A program made the position numbers and the translations under genes. A stretch of DNA of 64,000 bases from an uncultured Luteimonas sp. GTDB lineage: Bacteria > Pseudomonadota > Gammaproteobacteria > Xanthomonadales > Xanthomonadaceae. Positions 46,942 to 54,219 of this stretch are shown here, one piece after another. Position 1 is the stretch's first letter, and the number at the start of each line of letters is the position of its first letter. The stretch covers positions 38,688 through 102,687 of the forward strand of contig CAKTDC010000006.1 of the NCBI GenBank assembly GCA_934541015.1, in the 5' to 3' direction. The notes beneath the pieces were generated by a model, which made no database searches, was not told the origin of the DNA, and saw only the letters and a list, made by a program, of their open reading frames with translations.

Positions 46942-48963
46942 TCAAGCCGGCAGCTTGAAGTCGGCGACCGAACGGCGCAGGTCGGCGGCGAGCTGGGCCA
47001 GGTTTCCGATCGATTCGGCCGTCTGGCTGGCGCCCTGCGAGGTCTGCGCGGTGATGGACTGGATGGTGTTCATCGTTGTGGTGATGTTGGTCGCCGCCGC
47101 AGACTGCTGCTGCGCCGCCGAGGAGATGCCCTGGATGAGGTCGGCCAGGCTGGTGGAGACGTTTTCGATCTCGCCCAGCGCGGTGCCGGCATCCTCGGCC
47201 AGGCGCGCTCCGGCAACCACTTCCGAGGTCGTCTGCTCCATCGAGCTGACCGCCTCGTTGGTGTCGGACTGGATCGTCTGCACCAGCGCCTCGATGCGCT
47301 TGGTCGCGCTCGAGGAGCGTTCCGCCAGTCGCTGCACTTCGTCGGCCACCACCGCGAACCCGCGCCCGGCCTCGCCGGCCGACGCCGCCTGGATGGCCGC
47401 GTTCAGCGCCAGGATGTTGGTCTGCTCGGAGATGTCGTTGATCAGTTCCACGATCGAGCCGATTTCCTGCGAGCTCTCGCCCAGGCGCTTGATGCGCTTG
47501 GAGGTTTCCTGGATCTGGTCGCGGATCGAGTCCATGCCGGCGATCGTCTCGCGCACCACGTCGGCGCCCTTGGTCGCGATCTGCACCGAGCGCTGGGCCA
47601 CGTCGGCCGACTCGGCGGAGTTGCGCGAGACCTGGTCGATGCTCGCCGCGATCTCGTTGATCCTGTCGGAAGCGGAGTTGATCTCCTGCGCCTGGTGCTC
47701 GGCGGCCTCGGCCAGGTGCATGGCGGTGGCCTGCGTCTCCTGGGCACTGGACGCCACCTGCACCGAGGTGTCGTTGATCGTCTGCACCAGGGTGCGCAGC
47801 TGCTCGACCGCGAAGTTGATCGAGTCGGCGATCGCGCCGGTCATGTCCTCGGTGACCGTCGCCTTCACCGTGAGATCGCCTTCGGCGAGCGAACCCATTT
47901 CGTCCAGCAGGCGCATGATCGCCTCCTGGTTGCGGTTGTTGAGTTCCAGCGTGGCCTGGTAGCGCTCGCGCTGGGCGCGGTTGAGCGACCACAGCAGGCC
48001 GGCGATGGCAAAGATCGCCACGATGCCGCTGATGATGCTGATCCAGATGTTGCCCAGCAGGCTGGTATCCTTGAGCGAGCCGAACGAGGTGAAGGCGTTG
48101 AACAGCGATTCGCTGTCGCTGAGCAGCTTGTCCGAGCCGGTGGTCAGCGCCGCCGCCGCCGCCTGGGCGCTGAACAGGTCGCCGGAGCTGGCCATGATCG
48201 CGTCCAGGTCCTTCTTCATCTCCGTCCACTGCGAGCTGGCCTGGCCGAGCGCGGCCAGCGCGCCGCTGTTGGACAGGGCCTGGACGTCCATCGCATCGTC
48301 GCCGCTGCGCAGGCCCTGCAGCACCTGCTCGAACACGCCGACGTCGCGCGCCAGCGCCTCGCCGGCGATGGTCGCGCCGGAGCCGCCGGCCTGGATCTCG
48401 GTCACGCGCCTGGCCATGTTGCCGGCCAGCACCACCTGGCGCAGCGCGATGTAGATCTGCGAGGCCGGCGAGCCGCTGTTGGACATCGCGCGCACCACCT
48501 CGTCCAGCTGCGCCTGCAGCTGCGGCACGTTCTGGTTGACGCGTCCGGCGTTCTCGGCCAGCGCCGACACCGCCGCCTGGCTGGCGATGACCTGGTTGGC
48601 GTTTTCGGCCAGCGGGCCCCAGGTCCGGGTGACGGTCTGGATCGGGCCGGCGACGCCGGCGGTCGAGCCGAAGTTGCTGTTGAGGGTCTCGATGTCGCGG
48701 TCGATCTGCCCCTTGGTGGCGGCGAAGGCCTCGAACGCCGCCGCGTTCCCGGCCACCGCCTCCCTGCCCTGGTTGGCCAGGCGCTGCGAGTCCACGCGCA
48801 GGTTCGACGCCGAGGTGCTGGCGCCGCCCAGGCGCGCGGCCTTCCAGCCGGCGTAGCCGGTGTTGGCGCCGAAGATCACCAGCGAGGCGACCAGCAGCAC
48901 CACCCAGAAGTTGGTGCCGAGGGTCCGGCCCTTGTCGTAAACGCTGTCAATCACTGTGCTCAT
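46942..48963 (-). CDS. pilJ: Methyl-accepting chemotaxis protein PilJ
   Basis: Receptor of the type IV pilus chemosensory array, 673 residues. One membrane helix is near the N-terminus ([23 protein letters not shown]) and a second lies near residues 300-325 ([22 protein letters not shown]). Between them is a long helical periplasmic sensor with PilJ-type repeats. A HAMP-like segment follows, then a cytoplasmic signalling domain with the tip [38 protein letters not shown]. It lacks an obvious CheR-binding pentapeptide. It stands between pilI and chpA on the same strand, with about 150 bp to chpA. Confidence 0.94.
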   Translation of the reverse strand: MSTVIDSVYDKGRTLGTNFWVVLLVASLVIFGANTGYAGWKAARLGGASTSASNLRVDSQRLANQGREAVAGNAAAFEAFAATKGQIDRDIETLNSNFGSTAGVAGPIQTVTRTWGPLAENANQVIASQAAVSALAENAGRVNQNVPQLQAQLDEVVRAMSNSGSPASQIYIALRQVVLAGNMARRVTEIQAGGSGATIAGEALARDVGVFEQVLQGLRSGDDAMDVQALSNSGALAALGQASSQWTEMKKDLDAIMASSGDLFSAQAAAAALTTGSDKLLSDSESLFNAFTSFGSLKDTSLLGNIWISIISGIVAIFAIAGLLWSLNRAQRERYQATLELNNRNQEAIMRLLDEMGSLAEGDLTVKATVTEDMTGAIADSINFAVEQLRTLVQTINDTSVQVASSAQETQATAMHLAEAAEHQAQEINSASDRINEIAASIDQVSRNSAESADVAQRSVQIATKGADVVRETIAGMDSIRDQIQETSKRIKRLGESSQEIGSIVELINDISEQTNILALNAAIQAASAGEAGRGFAVVADEVQRLAERSSSATKRIEALVQTIQSDTNEAVSSMEQTTSEVVAGARLAEDAGTALGEIENVSTSLADLIQGISSAAQQQSAAATNITTTMNTIQSITAQTSQGASQTAESIGNLAQLAADLRRSVADFKLPA

Positions 48964-49004
48964 GGTGTACCTCGGTCCTGCTTGCTATTCGCGGTTGGCG
49001 GCGA

Positions 49005-49565
49005 TCAGGCCGCAGCTTGTCTGAATTCCGGCGTGCGCGAGAGCCGGTCGAGGCTGAAGATGCCCCATGCGTCCTCGCCCAGCCGATAGGCGCGGTCGAT
49101 GAAGTGCGCGTAGCGGCCCTCGGCCAGCGGCGCGCTGTCGATGCCCTGCTCCTCCAGGAAGCTGCGCTGGCCGAACAGCTGGTCGATGGTGACCGCCACG
49201 TCGCCATCCGACTGGCGCACGATCAGCACGCGCTGGCCCTCGTGCAGCACCGTGCGCTCGCCTTCGAGGAACTGCTTGAGGTCGACGATGGGCAGCAGGT
49301 TGCCGCGGATGTTGGCGACCCCCAGCATCCACGGCTGTACGCCCGGCACCGGCGTGACCTGCGGCATCGGCAGGATCTCGACCACCTCGTCGAACGAGGA
49401 CGCCAGCCTGCGCTTGCCCACGCGGTAGCCGACGCCGCGCCACAGGCCCGGCGCGTCGAGCTGCTCGGGCAGGCCGGACACGTGCGCCAGGCTCAGGCGC
49501 TCGTACCCGGCCAGCACCTCGAAGGGAGAAGGCCCGGTCTCCTTGTGCCTGTTCGCGCGGGCCAT
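49005..49565 (-). CDS. pilI: CheW-like adaptor PilI
   Basis: A 186-residue CheW-domain adaptor coupling PilJ to the ChpA kinase. The GVGYRVGKRRLASSFDEVVEILPMPQVTPVPGVQPWMLGVANIRGNLLPIVDLKQFL stretch is typical of PilI. It follows pilH by 2 bp and precedes pilJ by 41 bp in one transcription unit. Confidence 0.94.
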   Translation of the reverse strand: MARANRHKETGPSPFEVLAGYERLSLAHVSGLPEQLDAPGLWRGVGYRVGKRRLASSFDEVVEILPMPQVTPVPGVQPWMLGVANIRGNLLPIVDLKQFLEGERTVLHEGQRVLIVRQSDGDVAVTIDQLFGQRSFLEEQGIDSAPLAEGRYAHFIDRAYRLGEDAWGIFSLDRLSRTPEFRQAAA

Positions 49566-49567
49566 GT

Positions 49568-49933
49568 TCAGGCCCCCAGCAGGGTGTTGATCTGGCCGAT
49601 CAAGTCCGCTTCCACCGGCGGCTTGACGATGTAGCCCTTGGCGCCCTGGCGCAGCCCCCAGGCGCGGTCGGTCTCCATGTCCTTGGTGCTGACGATCAGC
49701 ACCGGGATGGCGCTGGTCTCGGCGTCGCGCGCGAGGGCGCGGGTGGCCTGGAAGCCGTTCATGCCGGGCAGCACCACGTCCATCAGCACCAGGTCGGGGC
49801 GCTCCCGCTTGGCGGTGGCGATGCCCTCCTCGGCGCTGGTGCTGGCCAGCACATCGTGCCCGTTGCGCTGCAGCAACTGCGTGAGCACAACGGTGTCGGT
49901 CGGCGAATCCTCGATCAGAAGGATGCGGGCCAT
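49568..49933 (-). CDS. pilH: Response regulator PilH
   Basis: A 121-residue stand-alone CheY-like receiver with ILLIEDSPTDTVVL (acidic pocket), phospho-acceptor in LVLMDVVLPGMNGFQATRAL, VLIVSTKD and YIVKPPVEADLI (conserved Lys). In Pseudomonas and Xanthomonas PilH opposes or tunes PilG, affecting pilus retraction and cAMP or c-di-GMP-linked behaviour. It lies 15 bp after pilG. Confidence 0.94.
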   Translation of the reverse strand: MARILLIEDSPTDTVVLTQLLQRNGHDVLASTSAEEGIATAKRERPDLVLMDVVLPGMNGFQATRALARDAETSAIPVLIVSTKDMETDRAWGLRQGAKGYIVKPPVEADLIGQINTLLGA

Positions 49934-49948
49934 GTCCTGTCCCCCCGG

Positions 49949-50350
49949 TCAGGTGTTGACGTGCTTGCGGATCGCGTCGAGCAGTTCTTCGCGAGTGAAT
50001 GGCTTGGTGACGTATTGTTCGGAACCGACGATCCGCCCGCGCGCCTTGTCGAACAGGCCGTCCTTGGACGAGAGCATGATCACCGGGGTGTGCTTGAACA
50101 CCTGGTTGTTCTTGATCAGCGCGCAGGTCTGGTAGCCGTCCAGGCGCGGCATCATGATGTCGACGAAGATGATCTGGGGCTTCTGGTCGGCGATCTTGGC
50201 AAGGGCCTCGAAGCCGTCTGTCGCGGTGACCACCTCGGCTCCCTCGCGCTTGAGCAGCGTTTCCGCAGTGCGCCGGATGGTCTTGGAATCGTCAATCACC
50301 ATCACCCGCAGCCCGTTCAGGCTGCCGGCGTGGTTCTCTCCCTCGGTCAT
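49949..50350 (-). CDS. pilG: Response regulator PilG
   Basis: A 133-residue CheY-like receiver that promotes pilus extension in characterised systems. VMVIDDSKTIRRTAETLLKREG, phospho-acceptor in IIFVDIMMPRLDGYQTC, VIMLSSKDGLFDKARG and QYVTKPFTREELL are diagnostic. ATG at 50350 is preceded by a GGGGG stretch at suitable spacing; the upstream extension of the frame is not used. It is the first gene of the Chp cluster, behind a good sigma-70-like promoter. Confidence 0.95.
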   Translation of the reverse strand: MTEGENHAGSLNGLRVMVIDDSKTIRRTAETLLKREGAEVVTATDGFEALAKIADQKPQIIFVDIMMPRLDGYQTCALIKNNQVFKHTPVIMLSSKDGLFDKARGRIVGSEQYVTKPFTREELLDAIRKHVNT

Positions 50351-50402
50351 CTTGTTTTTCCCCCGGGCGCACTTGGCGGAAGACCACGGCACCGAAGCGT
50401 CT

Positions 50403-50433
50403 GTTATATCCCAGCCCGCCAGCGGGCTGTCAA
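50403..50433 (-). promoter_or_regulatory. Sigma-70-type promoter of the pilG operon
   Basis: On the minus strand a perfect TTGACA (50433-50428) is followed after 17-19 bp by GATATAAC (TATAAC at 50408-50403), about 50 bp upstream of the pilG ATG. It is the best-matching promoter noticed in the window. It lies between the divergent pilG and gshB genes. Confidence 0.6.
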
Positions 50434-50494
50434 GGTCCGCTGCGGAAGTTTGTGCCGGCGGTCACCCGCGCTGGGAGGCGGCGGCACGGGTTGC

Positions 50495-50500
50495 TAGTAT
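50495..50500 (+). promoter_or_regulatory. Possible extended -10 element for gshB
   Basis: TGCTAGTAT (TG plus TAGTAT) ends 27 bp before the gshB ATG and fits an extended -10 box. There is no good -35 match, so it is tentative. Confidence 0.4.
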
Positions 50501-50527
50501 GCGCCGGAGTTCCCACGGGCCGCACGC

Positions 50528-51484
50528 ATGTCGCTGGATGTCGTGGTCGTGATGGACCCGATCGGGTCGATCAGGATCGCCAAGGATTCGACCTTCGCCA
50601 TGCTGCTGGAGGCACAGCGGCGCGGGCACCGGCTGCATTACGTGCTGCCAGGCGGGCTGTCGATGTCCGGCGGGACGGCGATCGCGGCGACGGCTCCACT
50701 GTCGGTGCGCGACGACCCCTCGGGCTGGTTCGAGCTCGGACCCGTGGCCCGGCGCGCCTTCGGCGGCAGCGACCTGGTGCTGATGCGCCGCGACCCGCCG
50801 GTGGACGCGGCCTACCTGCACGACACCCAGATCCTGGACTTCGCCCGGCGCCAGGGCGCCCGGGTGGTCAACGACCCGCGCGGCCTGCGCGACATGAACG
50901 AGAAGCTGGCGGCGCTGGAGTTCCCCCAGTGCTGCCCGCCGACCCTGGTCAGCCGCGAGCGCGCGGCCCTCAGGGAGTTCGTCGCCGAACATGGCCAGGC
51001 GGTGCTCAAGCCGCTGGACGGCATGGGCGGGCGCTCGATCTTCCGCGCCGGCGCGGGCGAGGCCAACCTCAACGTGATCATCGAGACCCTCACCGACGGC
51101 GGCCGGCACCTGGCCATGGCCCAGCGCTACCTGCCGGAGATCGTCGACGGCGACAAGCGCATCCTGCTGGTCGACGGGGTGCCGGTGGACTACTGCCTGG
51201 CGCGCATTCCCCAGGGCGACGAGTTCCGCGGCAACCTCGCCGCCGGCGGCCGCGGCGAAGGCCGCCCGCTGACCGAGCGCGACCGCTGGATCGCCGCCCA
51301 GGTCGGGCCGAGCCTGGTCCGTCGCGGCATGCGCTTCGTCGGCCTGGACGTGATCGGCGACTGGCTGACCGAGGTCAACGTCACCAGCCCGACCTGCATC
51401 CGCGAGCTCGATGCCCAGTTCGGCCTCAACATCGCAGGGATGCTGTTCGACGCACTGGAAGCGGGTCCGGCGCAGGCGGCATGA
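50528..51484 (+). CDS. gshB: Glutathione synthetase
   Basis: ATP-grasp ligase joining gamma-glutamylcysteine and glycine. The 318-residue protein begins with VVVMDPIGSIRIAKDSTFAMLLEAQRRG and includes VLMRRDPPVDAAYLHDTQIL, NDPRGLRDMNEKL, VLKPLDGMGGRSIFRA (ATP-binding loop), KRILLVDGVPVDYCLARIPQ and DVIGDWLTEVNVTSPTCIREL (metal ligands). It is divergent from pilG, an arrangement also seen in Pseudomonas and Xanthomonas. The stop overlaps the start of the tonB-like gene. Confidence 0.97.
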   Translation: MSLDVVVVMDPIGSIRIAKDSTFAMLLEAQRRGHRLHYVLPGGLSMSGGTAIAATAPLSVRDDPSGWFELGPVARRAFGGSDLVLMRRDPPVDAAYLHDTQILDFARRQGARVVNDPRGLRDMNEKLAALEFPQCCPPTLVSRERAALREFVAEHGQAVLKPLDGMGGRSIFRAGAGEANLNVIIETLTDGGRHLAMAQRYLPEIVDGDKRILLVDGVPVDYCLARIPQGDEFRGNLAAGGRGEGRPLTERDRWIAAQVGPSLVRRGMRFVGLDVIGDWLTEVNVTSPTCIRELDAQFGLNIAGMLFDALEAGPAQAA

Positions 51485-52359
51485 GCACGGCCGCGCCGCC
51501 CGTCCGGCCGCGGATCGGGGAAAGCGAACGGCTCAGCGCGACCATGGTGCTGTCGCTGCTGCTGCACGGCCTGCTGGTGCTGGGCGTGGGTTTCGCGCTG
51601 GAGGACGCGGCGCCGGTGATGCCGACGCTGGACGTGATCCTGACCGAGACCACCAGCCCGCTGACCCAGGCGCAGGCCGACTTCCTGGCCCAGGCCAGCA
51701 ACCAGGGCGGCGGCGAGCACGACAGAAGCACCCGCCCGCGCGAGGCGCAGACCGGCTTCGCCGCCCAGCCCGAGCCGGGCGTGGCGCCGATGGAGATGCG
51801 CGCGCAGACGCCTGAGCCGCAGCCGCCGCCCGAGGCGCGGGTGGTGGCCAGCACCCGCGCCACCGAGACCCTGCCACAGCCGCGCGCCGAGCCCGAAGCC
51901 GAGCCCGAGCCGCTGCCGCCGGGACGCGAATCGATCGAGCGCGACCTGGCGATGGCGCGGCTGGCCGCCGAGATCCACCTGCGCTCGGAGCAGTACGCCA
52001 AGCGCCCCAAGCGCAAGTTCGTCTCCGCCAGCACCCAGGAATACGCCTACGCCGCCTACCTGCGCGACTGGGTCGACCGGGTCGAGCGGATCGGCAACCT
52101 CAACTACCCCGACGAGGCGCGCCGGCGGCGGCTGTCGGGCGAACTGGTGATCAGCGTCGCCATCCGCCGCGACGGCTCGGTGGAGCAGGCGCAGGTGATC
52201 CAGTCCAGCGGCATCCACCTGCTCGACGAAGCCGCGCTGCGCATCGCCCGCCTGGCCGAACCCTACCCGCCACTGCCGGCGACGGACGACGCCGTGGACA
52301 TCCTCCACGTGACCCGGACCTGGCAGTTCCTGCGCGGCGGGGAGCTGATCGACCGCTAG
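51481..52359 (+). CDS. TonB-family energy transducer
   Basis: A 292-residue TonB-like protein. It has a single N-terminal membrane helix with the Ser/His face typical of TonB (MVLSLLLHGLLVLGVGFAL), a long Pro/Glu/Ala-rich periplasmic spacer (EPQPPPEARVV, PRAEPEAEPEPLPPGRES) and a C-terminal TonB domain (NYPDEARRRRLSGELVISVAIRRDGSVEQAQVIQSSGIHLLDEAALRIARLAEPYPPL). No exbB or exbD is nearby, so it may borrow those of another locus. The ATG overlaps the gshB stop. Confidence 0.92.
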   Translation: MSTAAPPVRPRIGESERLSATMVLSLLLHGLLVLGVGFALEDAAPVMPTLDVILTETTSPLTQAQADFLAQASNQGGGEHDRSTRPREAQTGFAAQPEPGVAPMEMRAQTPEPQPPPEARVVASTRATETLPQPRAEPEAEPEPLPPGRESIERDLAMARLAAEIHLRSEQYAKRPKRKFVSASTQEYAYAAYLRDWVDRVERIGNLNYPDEARRRRLSGELVISVAIRRDGSVEQAQVIQSSGIHLLDEAALRIARLAEPYPPLPATDDAVDILHVTRTWQFLRGGELIDR

Positions 52360-52365
52360 TTTTTT

Positions 52366-52527
52366 GGTTCATCTCCCAAGTGCGGGGGCTGCTTTCACTT
52401 CCGCCGTCGGAAGGATGCCGCGGCCTGCCGGCCGGGGAGCAATCCCCGGCCCGGGACGACCCTCTGTCCGCAAGCCCGAGTGCCGCTCTGCTCTTGCGAT
52501 TCCCCCCGCACTTGGGAGAAGAACCAG
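52366..52527. mobile_element. MITE-like element with 24-bp terminal inverted repeats
   Basis: Left arm 52366-52389 (GGTTCATCTCCCAAGTGCGG...) and right arm 52502-52525 are inverted copies matching at 22 of 24 positions. They enclose about 110 bp with no gene. The interior contains modules also found at 33748-33946. It sits 6 bp after the tonB-like stop between convergent genes, with T-runs at both ends, so it may also work as a bidirectional terminator. No flanking target-site duplication is obvious. Confidence 0.65.
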
Positions 52528-52616
52528 TTTTCTGGGGTGCTTCTACCGAGTGCGGGAAAGGTTTCCAGTCGTCGGGAGGACGCTGCGCTCCGGCTTGCCC
52601 TGACGACAGCAGGCGC

Positions 52617-53249
52617 CTACAGGCGCTGCCAGATCGGGCCGCTGCCGCGGCGCCAGTAGACGCCCAGCGCGCGCGCGTAGAGCGCGTCCTGCGGGACCAG
52701 GCCGAAGCAGCGGCCGTCGAAGCTGGCGCCGCGGTGGTCGCCCAGGACCAGGGCCATGCCTTCGGGAATCCGCTGCCGCGGGATGTCGGGGCCGCCACCG
52801 TCGCCCAGGTCGATCCGCGCGATCCGCGCGCCGAAGCGCTCCGCCTCCCCGCCCGTCAGCGGCTCGTGCAGGGCGACCCCGTCGATGCGCAGGCGCCCGT
52901 CGACCAGCTCCACGGTCTGGCCGCCGACGGCGACCACGCGCTTGATCAGGCGGGTGCCGTCCGCCGGCGACTTGAACACGACCACGTCGCCGGGCGCCGG
53001 GGCGCCGCGCGCCAGCAGCTCGATGCGGGTGAACGGAACCCGCAGGCCGTAGGCGCTCATGTCCACCAGCACCCGGTCGCCGGGCACCAGGGTCGGCTCC
53101 ATCGAGCCGCTGGGCACGGCGTAGTGGTTCGCGAACGAGGATCGCGCCACCACCAGCAGCGCGATCAGGAGCAGCAGCGGCGCCAGTTCCGTGCGCAGCC
53201 AGCGCAGCATGCGCGTGCGTCGGGAGGAAATCCCGGGATTCGAGTGCAT
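52617..53249 (-). CDS. lepB: Signal peptidase I
   Basis: Membrane-anchored serine protease that removes signal peptides from exported proteins. The 210-residue protein has one N-terminal helix (ELAPLLLLIALLVVARS) and the catalytic dyad: Ser 49 in VPSGSMEPTL and Lys 103 in DGTRLIKRVVAVGG. The C-terminal box ALVLGDHRGASFDGRCFGLV is present. It is shorter than E. coli LepB, with only one obvious membrane segment, so it may be a second, minor leader peptidase. ATG at 53249 has GGAG 8 bp upstream; a GTG at 53291 is the alternative. Confidence 0.92.
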   Translation of the reverse strand: MHSNPGISSRRTRMLRWLRTELAPLLLLIALLVVARSSFANHYAVPSGSMEPTLVPGDRVLVDMSAYGLRVPFTRIELLARGAPAPGDVVVFKSPADGTRLIKRVVAVGGQTVELVDGRLRIDGVALHEPLTGGEAERFGARIARIDLGDGGGPDIPRQRIPEGMALVLGDHRGASFDGRCFGLVPQDALYARALGVYWRRGSGPIWQRL

Positions 53250-53301
53250 GGCCGGCTCCGGGTCGATTGAGGATCGACCACGCGGCGACACCGGAGTTCC
53301 C

Positions 53302-53997
53302 TCAGCGCGACGCGCGCAGCGCCTGCTGCTGCTCCAGGGTCAGGGCGACGTTGTCGCGCAGATAGGCCGGCTCGAGCCGCGCGGGCGCGATCGCCTCGCC
53401 GCGCGCGAAGGCCGCAGCGCCCAGCCTGGCGACATCCGCCGCCCGCGGCAGCGCCTGCGCATCGACCGTCGCCAACTGCGGCGCCAGCGCCCTTGCCAGC
53501 GCCCCGTCCGCGGCCGCGAACCCGGTGCCGACCCCGTGCCAGCCGTCATTCCCGTCGGCAAGCGCCACCTGGCCCGGCGCCCGCACCGATTCGGCGCCGA
53601 GCGCGGACACGCCGTCGCCCGCGCGCAGGAACGCGCCGGCATAGACCTCGCCCATGCGCGCATCGATCGCGGCCAGCACCCGCCCCTCGGGCGCGCGCAT
53701 CGCCAGCGCCGCCAGCGTGGAGACGGGCAGGACCGGCCGGTCGAGTCCCAGCGCGATGCCCTGCGCCAGCGCGATCGCCAGCCGCACCCCGGTGAACGCC
53801 CCCGGCCCGCGGCCCACCGCGATCGCGTCCAGCTGCCGCCGCGCCACCCCCGCCTCGGCCAGCAGCGCCTCGGCCCACGGCAGCGCCAGCTCCGCATGCC
53901 GCCGCGGCGCGAGCTCGAAGCGTTCGCGCACCTCGCCGTCGAGGTACAGCGCGACGGAGCAGGCTTCGGTGGCGGTTTCGAAGGCGAGGAGGCGCAT
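53302..53997 (-). CDS. tsaB: tRNA threonylcarbamoyladenosine biosynthesis protein TsaB
   Basis: Partner of TsaD/TsaE in forming t6A37 on ANN-decoding tRNAs. The 231-residue protein has the ASKHA fold N-terminus (LLAFETATEACSVALYLDGEV), HAELALPWAEALLAEAG, AIAVGRGPGAFTGVRLAIALAQGIALG and AIDARMGEVYAGAF, all typical of TsaB. ATG at 53997 directly abuts the end of a heptamer array (53998-54166), so the ribosome-binding region is built from repeat sequence. Confidence 0.95.
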   Translation of the reverse strand: MRLLAFETATEACSVALYLDGEVRERFELAPRRHAELALPWAEALLAEAGVARRQLDAIAVGRGPGAFTGVRLAIALAQGIALGLDRPVLPVSTLAALAMRAPEGRVLAAIDARMGEVYAGAFLRAGDGVSALGAESVRAPGQVALADGNDGWHGVGTGFAAADGALARALAPQLATVDAQALPRAADVARLGAAAFARGEAIAPARLEPAYLRDNVALTLEQQQALRASR

Positions 53998-54166
53998 GGG
54001 AATCGGGAATCGGGAGTCGGGAGTCGGGAGTCGGGAGTCGGGAATCGGGAATCGGGAATCGGGAATCGGGAATCGGGAATCGGGAATCGGGAGTCGGGAA
54101 TCGGGAATCGGGAATCGGGAGTCGGGAGTCGGGAGCCGGAAACCGGGAATCGGGAATCGGGAGTCG
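53998..54166. repeat. Heptamer tandem repeat upstream of tsaB
   Basis: About 24 tandem heptamers, mostly GGGAATC with interspersed GGGAGTC variants on the plus strand, ending with degenerate units (GGGAGCC, GGAAACC). The array fills the gap between tsaB and yoaA and touches the tsaB ATG. Its unit differs by one base from that of the array before csaA (18311-18366) once strand and phase are considered. Confidence 0.95.
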
Positions 54167-54219
54167 CAAGAGCAGGGAGTGGGATGCTGCCTGCTTTTTC
54201 TCGAATCACCAATCACCAG

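Noticed and set aside
40473..46958. Very long plus-strand open frame opposite chpA with [10 protein letters not shown] repeats
   Set aside because: It is the antisense of chpA; the 15-bp repeat leaves every frame open. The minus-strand product has recognisable Hpt, kinase, CheW and receiver domains, and its variation is at wobble positions.
53998..54166. CRISPR-like regular repeat
   Set aside because: Units are 7 bp, directly adjacent, without spacers and with no cas genes; it is a simple tandem array.
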